Shown: positions 45,655 through 58,395, counted from the stretch's first letter. The stretch: DNA of 64,000 nucleotides from Chaetoderma sp. LZ-2023a (GCA_034401795.1 CM067373.1:92823624-92887623), one strand, 5' to 3'. The notes: a model not told the origin generated them from the letters alone. Translations and numbers: made by a program.

Positions 45655-48215
45655 GCCTGATTGAAACTAAGCCATGTATAATCTTGCCAAAGCCAAGGCA
45701 AAGAAAATATCTTTGGCAGCTCCCTCCCCTAAACTCGTTCAAACCATAGTTGTTTTGGCTTCTTTCTTCCTCTATCCTTACCATGCCAACCAAATTTCCC
45801 TGCTCATCCTGCATGTTAGAACTAATCAAAAAGCCTTATTATGTGACTTGTGTTTGTAGTTGGTTCACTTAAGATGTTCTAAACTCACGGCTTCTGATTA
45901 TCTCCATCATGAGTCAGATGACCAACCATGGTTGTGTCTAAACTGCAACAAATCTCTATTCCTTTTCAATCACATTAATGATGACACTGACTACACACTT
46001 GCAATAATGAATCCACATGTTGAATATAACTACACAGAGCACATACACGAACTAATTCTAAATCCCTTCAAACTTAACACCCGCAAATATAGAGACATCA
46101 ACTCAAAAAATTCTAGAACTGACTTATCCATACCTCCACAAACTTGTAACTACACGGTTCTAAGCAAATTTAATGACTTTATAACAAATAGTAAAGAAGG
46201 CATTGCACTCTCCCTCATGCACGCAAACACTCGATCGATACTGAAGAACAATGACAAGTTAAATAATTTCCTAGATATGAGTGCACATGAGTTTGGGATT
46301 ATTGGAATGACGGAGACTTGGCTAAAAATAAACTCACCTACTACTCTCGTTAACAAGAATAACTATACATTTATCGAAAAGCACAGATCTGATAAAATTA
46401 ACAAGGATGGTGGAGGTGGTGTAGGCATGTACATTAATGCACACTATTCAATTCATTGTGCATGAAAACCCTTCCATGATCGAAGAATACATTGAAACAA
46501 TATTGATCGAAATTCCGATTCAAAAAGGTAGAAATAAAATTGTAGGTACAATCTACAGGCCTCCTGACAGTGACAAACAATTCATTGAAGCTTTGAGCGG
46601 AATTCTGGATATAATACAAAAGGAAAATAAAACAGCCTACCTTATGAGTGATTTCAATACTGATCTGCAGCAACAGAAATGTTGTCATACCAAAGACTTC
46701 ATTAACTTATTGAATACCTACTTTTACTATCCGACAATAACCAAACCAACTAGAATAACAGAATCCATGGCGACCATCATTGATAACATATTCTGCAATA
46801 ATATTAATCGCAATATCAGTAAAACTCATGTCAGAATTTTTGGAACTGATATCTTAGATCATTTACCTATATTTCTCCTAGAAAAGCAACAAACATACCA
46901 GAAATAATTCGAGCAGGAAAAATTTAAATGCAGAGATTACTGATAGGTCAACATTGAAAATTTTTAAAGGCCTATGTCAGAGGTCGATTGTAGCATAGTA
47001 ACAGCCATTCAGTCTTGTGAGAATGCCTACAACAAATTTCATGACATCTGCACGACTATTTTTTAACAAAGCTTTCCAATGAAAGAAAGTAAAAAATATA
47101 AGCACAACTCAACTAAACCTTGGCTTACAAATGGCGTAATAGCTGCCTGTCATGCAAAACATAAGCTTTACTTAACATTTATCAAGTGTCAAACTAAATC
47201 CAATGAAATTCAGTTTTAAAAATATAGAAATAAATTAGACCAAATAATAAAAACCGCTAAGAAAACATATTATCACAAGAAATTCGAACAGTCTAAAAAT
47301 GACATAAAAGAAACATGGAAAACCATTAAATCACTTTTAAATAAGACCAATACAGCACAACAGACACAATTTCTTCACAAGAATAAGGTCATTACAGATA
47401 AATTCGAAATTGCCAATGGATTCAATGATTATTTCGTAAATATAGGACCAGAACTTTCGAACAAAATCCAATCACCATCCAAGATAAAAATTTTAAATGA
47501 CGCATTTATAAAACCTGTTTTATGGATATCATTATCCCATTCAGACACATTTGCAACTTATCACTAGCACAAGGCATTTTCCCTTCAAAACTAAAAATAG
47601 CACGTGTTACACCAATTTATAAAGCCGAGGATTCTACTAATTTCTCAAACTACAGGACAATCTCCATACTTCCACTTTTTTCCAAGTTACTAGAGCGCCT
47701 AGTGTACAATCGACTGACAAATTACATGGACAAAAAGTCAATTATATATAAATCGCAATATGGATTTCGTGAGAAACATTCAACAATGCATGCAATAGCC
47801 GAAATGAGTGGAAAAATTATCGAATCATTGGAAAAAACAAAGCATAATAGGCATCCTCTCGGACCTTTCAACAGCTTTCAACACTATCAACCACCAGATC
47901 TTACTTGAAAAGCTTGCCTATTATGGTATAAGAGGCAATGCACTCATCTGGTTTCGCAACTACCTAAGTAAAAGAACACAATGCGTGCAATATAATAAGA
48001 TATGCTCTGAAAACAGGCAATTAACTTGTGGTGTTCCTCAGGGATCTATTCTTGCCCCTCTGCTGTTCCTTCTTTACATTAATGATCTACCTAACATATG
48101 CAAACACATGCCATTAATACTGTTCGCTGATCACACAAATGCTTTTTGCTGCGATGACAACATAGACACCTTATACCAAAAAAGCAAAGAAGGAAATAGA
48201 AGAAATTACTAACTA
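45655..48215 (+). pseudogene. LINE family D: PHD finger + APE endonuclease + reverse transcriptase
   Basis: A PHD-type finger (ALLCDLCL, stop at 45857, then LVHLRCSKL and PWLCLNC) is followed by an APE endonuclease: HANTRSI, GMTETWL, and after a frameshift IYRPP, SDFNTDL, TKPTRIT and DHLPIF (46437-46907). A Lys-rich linker (about 47090-47510) leads to the RT: ARVTPIYKAED, YRTISILP, YGFREKHST, frameshift, DLSTAFNTINHQILL, CGVPQGSILAPLLF and LFADHTNAF. The catalytic ADD is ADH, so the second Asp is replaced by His. The element is cut off shortly afterwards (48212), losing thumb and tail. Architecture and motif order match Jockey/CR1-group LINEs. Confidence 0.88.
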
Positions 48216-49354
48216 GTTTTCCTTTAAGAAGGTTGCCAAATACTAAATTAATATATTTATACCTGATGGTCACAGATTCTCTGCTAATTAATGATAATAC
48301 AAACCTAAGATATTCCACCATCACCACCACCAACACCACCACCACTATAGATAAACTAACATAACCTAATAATTGAAGTAATAAGTCTAAACATAAACAG
48401 GCTTTACAGTTTATTTTCACTACTACTACACTTAAATAGCCCACACACGATCAACGCATTTGTCGATTCTTAACAACTCCAACTATCTCAACTTTATATT
48501 ACAGTGATGAGCTCTTCCCTACACCCCCCCCACCCCCAGAAGCATACAAAAGTCCTAAATAATAATAAACCACTCCAAACTAAATTTAAATAAAATGAGA
48601 TAATGATGTAATTAGGGAGTATATGTTTAACATATGTTTATTTAAGTCAGTAACTATGTATGTGTGTATGTACATATGAATGCCATAAATATGTGCTTGA
48701 ATGCCGTGTGTTTTATGTTTGTGCACATAGTGACATATATCTATGTAAACATCAAAGCCGGAACAGCCCTACCCACCAAGACATGTATATATGACATATA
48801 TATCCAAGTTCATGTCTGGACTCCACAAAACATACCAAGAAAGTCTTGGACTTCCTATTATTGGCCCTGATTTCTCTTAAAAAAACCCATTGATTTTAAC
48901 CAAATTATATGTACTTGAACCATTTTAGACCTTCATGTTTCTAGCTTGGCCTCCCAATAGCATTACCCAGGAAGTCCCAGACTTCCTTATTTAGAAGTTA
49001 GTTGAAGCCCTTGTATCTGTGTATATGTAGATGTGTATATGTATGGATATTATATGTATGTGTATATATTTATAAATATTATGTGCTGTGTGTGTGCGTG
49101 CGTGAGTGCGTGCGTGCATGTATATGGGCCTACTTAAATATGATCTATTGTACATTATAAGTCTGAGGCGAGATTCATATCCTTTCTCTCCGAAAGTCTG
49201 TATGGCTATTAAAATCGCCAAATAGATTAATTTATGTGGCTAATAATTCCAGAATGGTGGTCAGGTCCCTGTATAAGTATTCATATCAAGGTAGCTTTTT
49301 AGCATTCTGTCACTGTGCCATTGTCGTGTGTGTGTCATATATATGTTAATGTAC
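48216..49354. other. Low-complexity and AT-rich DNA, no gene seen
   Basis: CAC/ACC-rich patch near 48315-48345, C-run near 48523, and TATG/TGTG-type simple repeats about 48600-48800 and 49015-49110. A GTAC target-duplication copy of the gypsy element is at 49351-49354. Confidence 0.5.
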
Positions 49355-49549
49355 TGTAGTAACTTAGCTACGTATAAAAGGTTACTCACAAAACAGAGGT
49401 CTCGAATCGGCCCGTGGAACCAGCAGCAGATGTGCGCAGTTCAAGTTCCAAGGTACGACTGCCGGGCGTCCGTAGAAACGGCGGGAATCAGCTAACCCGG
49501 CAGCCGCGAAACACGAACTGCGGAATTGCGGGATACCGCCAGCACCACA
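49355..49549 (-). repeat. Gypsy 3' LTR
   Basis: 195 bp, starting TGTAGTAACTTAGC on the plus strand and ending CCAGCACCACA; in the element's own direction it begins TGTGGTGCTGG and ends CTACA. It is short and GC-rich compared with its surroundings. Confidence 0.95.
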
Positions 49550-49560
49550 CTCTCTCCCGT
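49550..49560 (-). other. Polypurine tract
   Basis: On the minus strand ACGGGAGAGAG lies directly before the 3' LTR, as expected for the primer of plus-strand DNA synthesis. Confidence 0.8.
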
Positions 49561-51384
49561 TTATAAAAACATGGTTATTTAATGAAAAATTTTATCTAAA
49601 AATCTACTCTTTTAAAAATGTGCACACCATCAAAAACACACAGGCATTGACGCTCAACTGCTAAAGGTAGAATCAGAATTTACCAATTAAAAAAATTAGG
49701 TGTCGATCCATCTAGAAGGAAGGAGCTGTTAATAATAACACCGGTGGATAGATCAACAGCTGCCGGACGAGGGACATCGTTACAGATTTTAAAATAGCAT
49801 AGCATTCTAACTAAAATTAAGGACAGTGGTTTTCCACCACAGCAGAAAACTGACAGAATTGACGGAATTGCCGAATTGATAAAGAAGTAATAAAAATAAT
49901 CTCACATGAATTTAGTTAGAGTGTTATCTGAAATTAACTTGTGAGATTCGAGGAAAACCTATGAATATTGCAAATTTTTTAATTTAGTGAATATTTTTAA
50001 CCTTAACATTTATGATATACCTCTTATATAATTGAAACAGATCTGAATCCACAAATTTAGGAAATCCGGAAAACCACTATCCCTATCACAATAAAGATAT
50101 CTGAATGAAGCTAAACGGAACGGATAATACAGCAGAAGAAAGAAACATATGAATTTGCGCTATGACTAACGCGCCAATTATTTCGCGCATTATGAAATGG
50201 TAAGCGCAAGAAATGCATCTGTACAATTTATGCAGTCTTTGCTAAATGCATATTATAAATATGCTGTCATATGCAAGACTTCTGCATTATAGAGTAATGC
50301 ACATTATAAATATGCCTGAGTTATGCATTATAGAGTAATAATGCATCATTGCATCATTTTAACATGTGATTACTACACGTTTAATAAATGAAATACCTAG
50401 GTATGGCAGTATATAATATGTTGGCCTAATATAAAATATCTGAACTGACCTATGTAGAATTAATATACCTGGACTATCCTATAAAATATCTGTGCTGACC
50501 TAATAAAACTACATATAATATATTTGAGCTACCCTATAAAATATCTGAGCTGACAAATGTAGAACTGGCATTAAATAGCTAACCTATACAGGATTTCACT
50601 ATACATAAATGAGTTTGCATCATAACATATGATGCATATACTTATAAAAGCGTGTACATGGATTTAATCCATATACACATAAACAGAGAGCATTATTATG
50701 ACCACACGTCATGCCGGACAATAAATACAGTTAACAATACAATGTGTATGATTAATGTGTAACAATTTACACATCATTTGACAACGCATATTTGTAATGT
50801 GTGATCAAGAAATGCATAAATATAACCACGCATTACTACGCGCAATTATTCACGCGTCATTTGAAAAACGTGTAATTATAATAACGCGTTCTGTGAGTCA
50901 TACAGCGATGGACCCCTGTTGGTTTTTGGTATCTCAAGGAGTATTATTGCTGGAAAAAGCCACTATGTGCTTATGTGTCCAACTAATTTAGTTTCCCAAA
51001 AACTTACAAAGAATAGAACATCACGATTTTGCTGTTGCTGAAACTAAAGCTAAGATGGAAACGGAACATAAGCCAATGATTATAAATGTTTTCCGGACAA
51101 GTTGAATGTCTTCAGTGTCATGCAGAATGTTAAAATTTGAATTCATAATTTCATATCATCTGGATTACAGTAATTCTTTTAATGTTGAATTACTGTTTCC
51201 ATTGTACATTATCACATTACTATTGTAGTACTGTACTACGACCGAAAAGCTAACTGCAGTCCGCAACAATACCATGACCAAATGAATCCGTAATAAGACG
51301 AAACCAGAGGAACGTTTATTCAGGTGGACAAGTAGGGTCCATGAAGACTTACATAGTCTAATTCACGAATGCTTAGAGATCATT
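49561..51384 (-). other. Gypsy 3' noncoding region with diverged short tandem repeats
   Basis: About 1.8 kb without a real gene between integrase end and polypurine tract. At about 50415-50600 the words CCTATAAAATATCTG and GAGCTGAC recur three to four times. At 50230-50350, TATTATAAATATGC and GCATTATAGAGTAAT recur. Short frames here show no features. Confidence 0.6.
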
Positions 51385-51486
51385 CTAATACATTTCAAAA
51401 TCTAGGAACCTGTTGGGAAGACGGCACTGCCTTCCTGTTCGACTCTGAATGGTGTGAGTTTGGAGTTGGTCATCTCTAGGAGATGT

Positions 51487-51632
51487 GTGATGTATTTCCC
51501 CTCGGACCTGACACCTCATGCGCCTAGGGGAAAAAGTGTGATGCGGTTCCCCTCGGACCTGACACCTCATGTGCCTAGGGGAAGTGTTATGCGTTTCTCC
51601 TCGGACCTGACACCTCATGCGCCTAGGAGAGT
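51487..51632 (-). repeat. Three tandem units of 48-51 bp near the pol 3' end
   Basis: Each unit contains CTCGGACCTGACACCTCATG and CGCCTAGGGG, starting near 51501, 51552 and 51600. On the minus strand one frame reads repeated MRCQVRGE...HHTSPRR peptides, but the frame is not part of the recognised integrase. Unit ends (TCCCCT and AGGGGA) are themselves inverted, so each unit can fold. Confidence 0.8.
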
Positions 51633-51748
51633 GATGCTGTGTTTGTGGGACGGGTAAAACAGAGTTGATATCCAGGTCATCTGTCAAAACAGCATCTAGA
51701 TCATTATGCAGAATTGATGAGGATGGATCAATACCATATGGAATGGTT

Positions 51749-54747
51749 TCATCCGAATCCTCTTAAAAAAATGGAAGCACGGTTATCATTAGATAACCTA
51801 AGGCCATTATCGGGGGATAATAAGTCATCATCATCGCCATGATCTTCAGAGCTTGTAGCATGTCTCATTCGCAATATCCAGAGAGGTAAATCACGATCTC
51901 TGCACAGCTTTAATCTATCATGGTGAACAACTAGTTCCCGGCGTTGGGTTTTGATAACAAACAGTGCTTCTGACAACTTTTTATAAATAATAAATGGACC
52001 AGTCCAAGGAGGTTGTAGTTTACTGGACTGGCCTATTTTAGTTGCAGAATTAGCAAGATAAACTACATCACCAACATGATAGGCATGCTCATGCAAACGT
52101 AGATCATACTCTTTTTTCTGGCGCTTCTGAGCCATTTTAAGGTTATCCCGTGCTATCTCATGAGTTTCATGCAACGTTTGCTGTAACTGTTGGACGAAGT
52201 CACTGGCATCTGAAAGGGCATTCTCTGTAGTCGCAGACACAGGGCATTTGCACATTATGTCAGTAGGCTGTAGCACTTCTCGACCAAGCATCATCATGTT
52301 GGGAGTATACCCCATCTGTCGGCTTACAGTAGATCGCATAGCTCCAGCGATGAAAGGAATACACTTGTCCCAATCTTTCTGTCTGTCATGCTCTTGCAGG
52401 TAACACCGTATACACTGCAAGACAGTACGGTTTATACATTCAATCTGTCCATTCGAACATGGTCTATAAGCTGTAGTGCATGTTTTTTAAATCTCCAGTA
52501 GATGGCACAGTTTCTTAAATAAGTTGCTCTCAAAGTTACGACCCTGGTCGGTGTGTAAGAAATATGATCAGCCAAATGTGGTGACAAAACGCTCCACATA
52601 TGTTTTGGCTACCAGTTCTGCCCCTTGTTCAGGGAGCGCATAGCACTCAACCCATTCAGTGAACTGATCTATGATCATCAACACATATATATCTCCCAGT
52701 GTAGATGTGATAAGGGGGCCCAAAATGTCCATATGTACCCGTTCCAAGGGAAAACCGGCATGGAACTCGCCCAGAGCAGCTCTAGGTCGGCTGGAAGCTT
52801 TTTTGCTACAGCTACAAATCCGACAGGATTTCACATACGCCACCACATCACGAGAGTATCCGTGCCAGATATACTTAGCCTTCACTCTCTCTAATGTCTT
52901 CTGCTCACCCATGTGACTGGCAAGCTTGGAACCATGACAATTTTCCAAAACCAGCTTCTGGAGAGACTTTGGGACTACCAGCAGATTCCGTCTGGTATTT
53001 GCTTCTACCCAGAGATAGTGCAAAATGCTATCGACAAAAATCAATTGATCACAACGAGCCCACCAAAACTTGACAGCTGGACTAGCTAAATATAGCTTCA
53101 CGTCAGAAGGTGTGTGTGACTGCTCAATCCATGATACAACTGTCTTCAGATCAGGATCCTCCAACTGACGCTCCCTTAGATCTTCCGAAGAGAATGCGTC
53201 TAACCAGTCTGACCTTCCGATAACCTGGTCTGTTTGGGGGACACCATTCAGCATTAGAGTGCTGTTTACCGAGCCTGTACTGCATTGTCATATTATATTG
53301 GGACAGTTCTTCTAGCCATCTAGCTAGTTGTCCTTCGATGTGCTTGAAACTGAGCAGCCAAATGAAACTGTGATGGTCAGTCCGCACAATAAATGACCAT
53401 CCTAGCAAGTACATACGGTACTGCCTAGTAAATGCTATCACGGCCAGCAACTCTTTGCATGTAACACAATATTTACGCTGAGCCGGTGTCAACGTTCGGC
53501 TTGCAAAACCAATGAGCACCTCTTTCCCAATCTGAATTTGGGGAAAATTCTGCACCAATAGCAGCCTCTGAAGCATCAGTATCCAGTATGAAGGTACCAT
53601 CCGGTGTCGGATAATCTAACACTGCAGGGTTGGCCATAGCACCCTGAAGTGTTTCGAAAGCTACCTGATGCTCTAGAGTCCAGTCATACTCTACTTTGGA
53701 ACTGGTAAGTGCAGAGAGAGGAGCAGAAATACCAGCAAAACCATGTATGTGCTCTCGGTGGTAATTCATATACCCTAGGAAAGATTCCAGCTCTTTCCTG
53801 GTCTTAGGAACAGGCCAATTAGCGACGCTTTCCATATTGTTTGGCTTAACAGCGATTCCCTTATCACTCACCAACTTGCCTAAGAAACAGAGTTCTGTAC
53901 GGAACAGATTACACTTCTTAGGTTTTAATTTAAGGTTGTGCAACAGGAATCGGGAAAGGACAGCTTTCAAGTTGGTCATATGATTGTCAAAGTCAGTCCC
54001 TGTCACTACCACGTCATCTAAATACGCAAGCCACTCGCACCAGTTAAGACCTTGCAACACCAGCTGAACAACCCTCTGAAAGGTAGCCGGGCTGTTGCAC
54101 GTACGAAATGGCATCCGGACAAATTCAAAGAGCCCATATCTTGTGATAAATGCGAGCTTGTGGCAGTCTGCTGGGTCAGCCTCGACCTGCCAATACCCGG
54201 CTGCCATATCAAGTGCGCTGATGAACTTAGCACCACCAAGTGCATCCAGACATGTCCCAATGTTTGGTAGGGGGTAAAGGTCTTTGCGAGTTAGACTGTT
54301 CAGAGCTTGAAAATCGATGCAGTACCGCACAGTACCGTCTTTCTTCCGAACTAATACCGGGGCTGACGACCACTCAGACTTTGACGGAACTATGATACCT
54401 TTCTCTAACATTTCCGCAAGGTGTTTCTCTTCCTCATTCTCAAAACCAAGAGGAGTTCGTCTAAGTTTAGAACGAACAGGTTGTGCATTACTTGTGTCAA
54501 CCTTATGTCTTATCCCCTTGAACAAACCCAAATCAAGATCATCTTTTGCAAATCCATCCTGATACTCGATTAACATGGATTTAACTTGCGAAAACTGCGT
54601 CTCCGATGAACCCGATGTCGACCTCTCATACAGCTCCTGTAAGAACACAGGGATGTCCACCTCAGTGGCTGTAGAAGTCTGTAAACCGTCCTGGTTTATG
54701 GGATTAGCAGCAAGTTGAAATTCTGTTCTAGGGTCTAAAACCTCCTC
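51749..54747 (-). pseudogene. Gypsy Pol: RT, RNase H, integrase (damaged)
   Basis: After a stop at 54748, the frame at 53473-54660 holds RT: VLVRKKDGTVRYCIDFQALN, ALDMAAGYWQVE, MPFRTCNSPATFQR and the catalytic YLDDVVV near 54010. RNase H begins FILDTDASEAAIGAEFS and, after a frameshift near 53540, continues in 53151-53600 with ASRTLTPAQRKYCVTCKELL and VRTDHHSFIWLL. Integrase (52568-53254) has the HHCC-type zinc region (NCHGSKLASHMGEQKT, then CRICSCSK) and the core MDILGPL; stops at about 52565 and 52482 interrupt it around HTDQGRNFES. The last piece, 51749-52420, has the remaining core and a GPF/Y-type motif (WTGPFIIYKKL). No chromodomain seen. RT and YLDD are intact; integration is certainly disabled. 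Confidence 0.92.
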
Positions 54748-54750
54748 AAT

Positions 54751-56851
54751 TTATGTGACAATACCAAGGTTGTGGTCTTGTTCCAGAGTAATATATTGGG
54801 CCGACAGGTTCCTTAACAAAATAGGAATCTGTGAATCTTTGACAGTGGCCACTGTATGAGGTGTTACCAGACCCTCCAGTTTAGATGAGGGCTGGAGCAT
54901 AACATCATTCTGTACCTCCCGATCCAGAACACGTGTGGTCTTCACGGCCTCAAAAGGACCAACGACCACTTTCTGCTTCAATGTTACCCGAGCTACTTGG
55001 GCTTCCTTCCCATGAGTTCTCAACATTGATGCTTGAACCGGTTCTCCATTAATTGTCAGACACAGTCTAGTCAGATCAATGGTGGCCTTGTGTGCCTTCA
55101 AGAAATCCAGGCCTAATATAATCGGATCATTAATATTGGCAAGAAGGACTGGCCAGTTGAACATCATAGAGCCTAATGCAATTGTGACTGGCTCAACACT
55201 TTCCGCAGGGATAATATTGTCTCTACCTGCACCTTTCAATGAAATAGACTCCAACTTCTTTAAAGGGTAAGGTAATTTATTTGCAAAGAAATTGCCAATT
55301 ACTGTCACTTGTGCCGCAGTGTCCACCACTGCATCAACGGAAACACCATTTACTTTAATGGGAATGACTAGTGTCATAGGGTCATGATTAAACTCATACA
55401 TGCGAACATCATATGATCGCACAGGCGAAGATCTTGGTGAAGCAGAAGGTGATGGCGACCGTGTACGCCTCGGCTCTGGACACTCACAGGAAGAATGCCC
55501 CTCTAAATTGCAATTAAAGCACTTTCCCGATCTGAGAGGAGGAGAAGGGGAACGCGATGGAACGACCTTCCCTCTTGGAGGAGACCGACCTCGACCGAAT
55601 TGACCAGATATAAGATTCAAAATCTTAGCAACATCTACCTTCAGCTCCGCCATATCCTTCCTAAGTCCTTCGACATCTTTCTCCAATTTATCTATCCTGC
55701 TTGGAGCCGTTATGCCTCTCAACTTCTCCGGATTATCTGTCTCCATCAAACCAGAAGCATCATCCGGAAAACGGACCTTTCGAACCTCAGGTCTTCTGGA
55801 ACCCATGATAAATCTTTGATTATGGATAGCTGCAATGACCATTTGTACAGCCTCCTCCAGGGTGCTCGGATCTTTATCCATAGCTATCAGAGTGGCTCAT
55901 TTATGCTCAACACCCCGTAGGAATGCATCAATGGCAATTGTCTCGCCCAAACTCTCTGAGGCATCAGGGTAACCATCTAAAGTGAGCTCCTGAATGATAT
56001 CTGCAAATTCTTCTAAAGAGTTACCCTCTTGTCGAATATCTTGCATCTTTTTTCTGATGATGTGGGGCAGATCTTTCTTCCCGAATCGCAACTTCAATTT
56101 GTCACATAAACTAAAGTAATCATTCTGGACTTGCACAGAACAGATGCTGTAAAACTTTAAGGCCTTGTCCCTTAAAGCTGAGATGAGCATGTCTAATTTA
56201 TATGTATCAGACCAACAGTACCTTGAAGCAGTATGCTCAAACTGTATGAAAAATGGTTTCCACTCACATTTTCCATCAAAAGTTGACATTTTAGGTGGAG
56301 GAGGACCATCAGAGTAGCTTCTATGACCGGGTGATGACATTCTAGAGTCATTGTACGAAGAGCCATCCAAGTAAGCTCTATGAACTGGTGATGACGTCCT
56401 AGTGTCATGGTGAGAAACTGATCGCGACTCCCTCTTAGGTTCTCTAGGGGTATATACCCCCCTAGGAGCCAGGTTATCAACTAGGGTCTGATCACCCCCT
56501 TTGTTGACTAGTTGAGCTAAGGAGTGCCTTGTATTTTATACGTTGAGCTAGCAGTTCCATGTTCAGTCTAGCTACTTGCTCTTTCATGGATTCTTCCCTT
56601 GGGTGCGAGTCGATCCCACCAACAGCGCCTTCATCATTGATGTCGAATACGACGTCCCCAGCATGGAGCAATTGTGCAAGGACTGTAGCTGTGGCAGGCA
56701 GATCAGCATCTGCCTTAATGTCGGCAAGGGACATAGAACCTCCTCTGGACTCACGAAAACTTACTATGCCAGCAGATCGAATTTTACCAATATTATGGAG
56801 TGCACTAAGTTCCTCCACGGTTGCAGTGTTAATACACAAAGGTTTCGTCAT
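54751..56851 (-). pseudogene. Gypsy Gag-protease with N-terminal HhH motif
   Basis: The first piece (56492-56851) starts MTKPLCINTATVEELSALHN and resembles a ComEA-type helix-hairpin-helix: INTAT..EL...IGKIRSAGIV..RES.GG..SLADI. A frameshift near 56500 leads into the main Gag frame (KMSTFDGKCEWKPFFIQFEH to AIDAFLRGVEHK, a retrotransposon capsid), a stop at 55894, then AMDKDPSTLEEAVQMVIAA, a coiled stretch (KLEKDVEGLRKDMAELK) and the zinc knuckle CFNCNLEGHSSCEC (CX2CX4HX4C). Protease follows with VDTAAQVTVI and LGLDFLKAHK, where the usual DTGA is DTAA. It ends at a stop before RT; whether that stop is original (readthrough) or decay is unclear. Confidence 0.88.
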
Positions 56852-57105
56852 TATGGGTCACCTGTTGATTTATGCCAAGGAAGCGAAACTAATATTCGCT
56901 AAAAAAGTAATATCACCTACTGAAATAAGTCGTAAGCGTATGCTTACTGAAAAATATAACTCACTGAGTAGTGATGGTGGTGCAACTCCGGAGAACGTCT
57001 AAATGAATCTTCCGAAGCCAAACCAGATTCAGTAGCGTACCTGCATGCAAACCATCCTTCAGAAACTCGAAAGTATAATGATAACGGACGCGTTTACGTG
57101 CACTA

Positions 57106-57696
57106 GATTTTTTTACGGAGTATTAACTCTACACTGCATTTGATGGTGTGTACACCAATATCTGCATTAATTTTCTCAATTCTATCATTGAGAAGAGAGA
57201 GTTGGTCATGCAGTTGCAGCTCTTGGTCTTTGAAGGAACAGGGATTCAAATTGTGAAGTTGCTCATTATACAGGACCAGAGAATACGCCGGGATATCGCT
57301 AAATTTCACCGTTTGGCCGTAATGCCTTACTATGTCTATCGCACGTTGATAGTGTTGGCAAATGCGATCTACCGCGAGTTCATCATCGGCCGTCCTTAAA
57401 TAGACAAAACCTTCGCCTCATTTCTCGGTAAGGTCGCACGTTCTGGCCCAGATATAGAAAACGATACGGTGAAATTTCTGAATGGCGCTGGCTATTCTCG
57501 ACTGCAAAATATTAACCAAGTCTTGTGTAGTACCACCGCTTTTACACCAATACTCAACTAACCCAGTTTGATCAGCTTTTTTCAAAATGAAACCTTTACT
57601 TGTACCCAACAAAATTGCTTTGTGGGTAAAGGATTGATCCAATGAAAACTGGGTGCGAGCCAAAAACTCCTCAGATTTAACTTGAAAAGAAGGCAT
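57106..57696 (-). pseudogene. Extra gypsy frame upstream of Gag, SGNH-hydrolase-like
   Basis: About 197 codons with one in-frame stop (57415-57417), starting MPSFQVKSEEFLARTQFSLD. The pattern ILLGTSKGFIL, then SGGTTQDLVN, then VFYIWARTCDLTEK, and near the end RIEKINADIGVHT, follows the block order of SGNH/GDSL hydrolases (GDS-type first block, GGTT, GTxDL-type third block). The first block reads GTS where GDS is usual, and no clear catalytic Asp/His pair is visible, so activity is doubtful. It lies in the sense direction between the primer-binding site and Gag. The SGNH assignment is inference from motif spacing. Confidence 0.6.
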
Positions 57697-57777
57697 AAGC
57701 TGAGTAGTGTTTTAATGGAGTAACTAGCAATGTGCTTATGAACTTTTTGAATTAATAATAACAAGAAAAAAGACCAA

Positions 57778-57781
57778 AACA

Positions 57782-57842
<61 letters not shown>

Positions 57843-58395
57843 GTACATTTATAATGCGCTGAAATCCATGCATGTAATGCATGCTCTAAGCGCTTACAAT
57901 TGATATTTATGTATAAGCCTGTTTAAAAAGATATGTCTTGAGATTTGATTTGAAACTGGATAGAGTGGGAGAGATTTTGATATCAAATGGTAAATTATTC
58001 CAGTTAGACGAAGCAGCAAAAGAGAAAGTTTTGTGGCCATATGTTTTTGTGCAAACGTTTGGAATTTCTAATAACATTTGATCTGCAGATCTGAGTTGCC
58101 GAGGAGGATTGTATATCTGTACAAGCTCAGACAGATAATCTGGCGCAGAGCCGTAAACACACCGATATGTTAGACTTAGAATTTTGAACAGTATTCTTTG
58201 TTCAATCGGAAGCCAATGCAGATCTTGCATGACTGGACTAATGTGTGCATGCTTGTTGCTTAAGGAAACAATTCGTGCAGCCGTGTTCTGAATTTTTTGG
58301 AGCCTAGAGATTAGTTCCTTAGGGGCACCGATAAGAAGGCTATTGCAATAGTCCAGTCTTGATATCACTAGGGCTAACACAAGCATGATGGCCGC
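57778..58395 (-). mobile_element. 5'-truncated LINE (L2/Rex1-like) inserted in the gypsy leader
   Basis: The frame 57907-58386 encodes only the last 159 residues of a LINE RT protein: SRLDYCNSLLIGAP, LQKIQNTAARIV, DLHWLPIEQRILFKIL, GSAPDYLSEL and WNNLPFDIK are standard C-terminal blocks of the CR1/L2/Rex group. The 3' end reads ...GCGCATTATAAATGTAC followed by (ATT)n, plus strand (AAT)n at 57782-57842, a typical tail for these elements. Severe 5' truncation is typical of LINE retrotransposition. Confidence 0.88.

Noticed and set aside
49400-49480. tRNA-like words in the gypsy LTR (GTTCAAGTTCC, GTCTCGAATCGG)
   Set aside because: No cloverleaf could be folded by eye; it is part of the LTR repeat.
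51385-51687. Repeat peptide frame as an envelope or extra protein of the gypsy element
   Set aside because: The frame is short, low in complexity and produced by the 48-51-bp tandem units.
57582-57848. Poly-Tyr frame
   Set aside because: It is the (AAT)n microsatellite tail of the LINE inserted in the gypsy leader.
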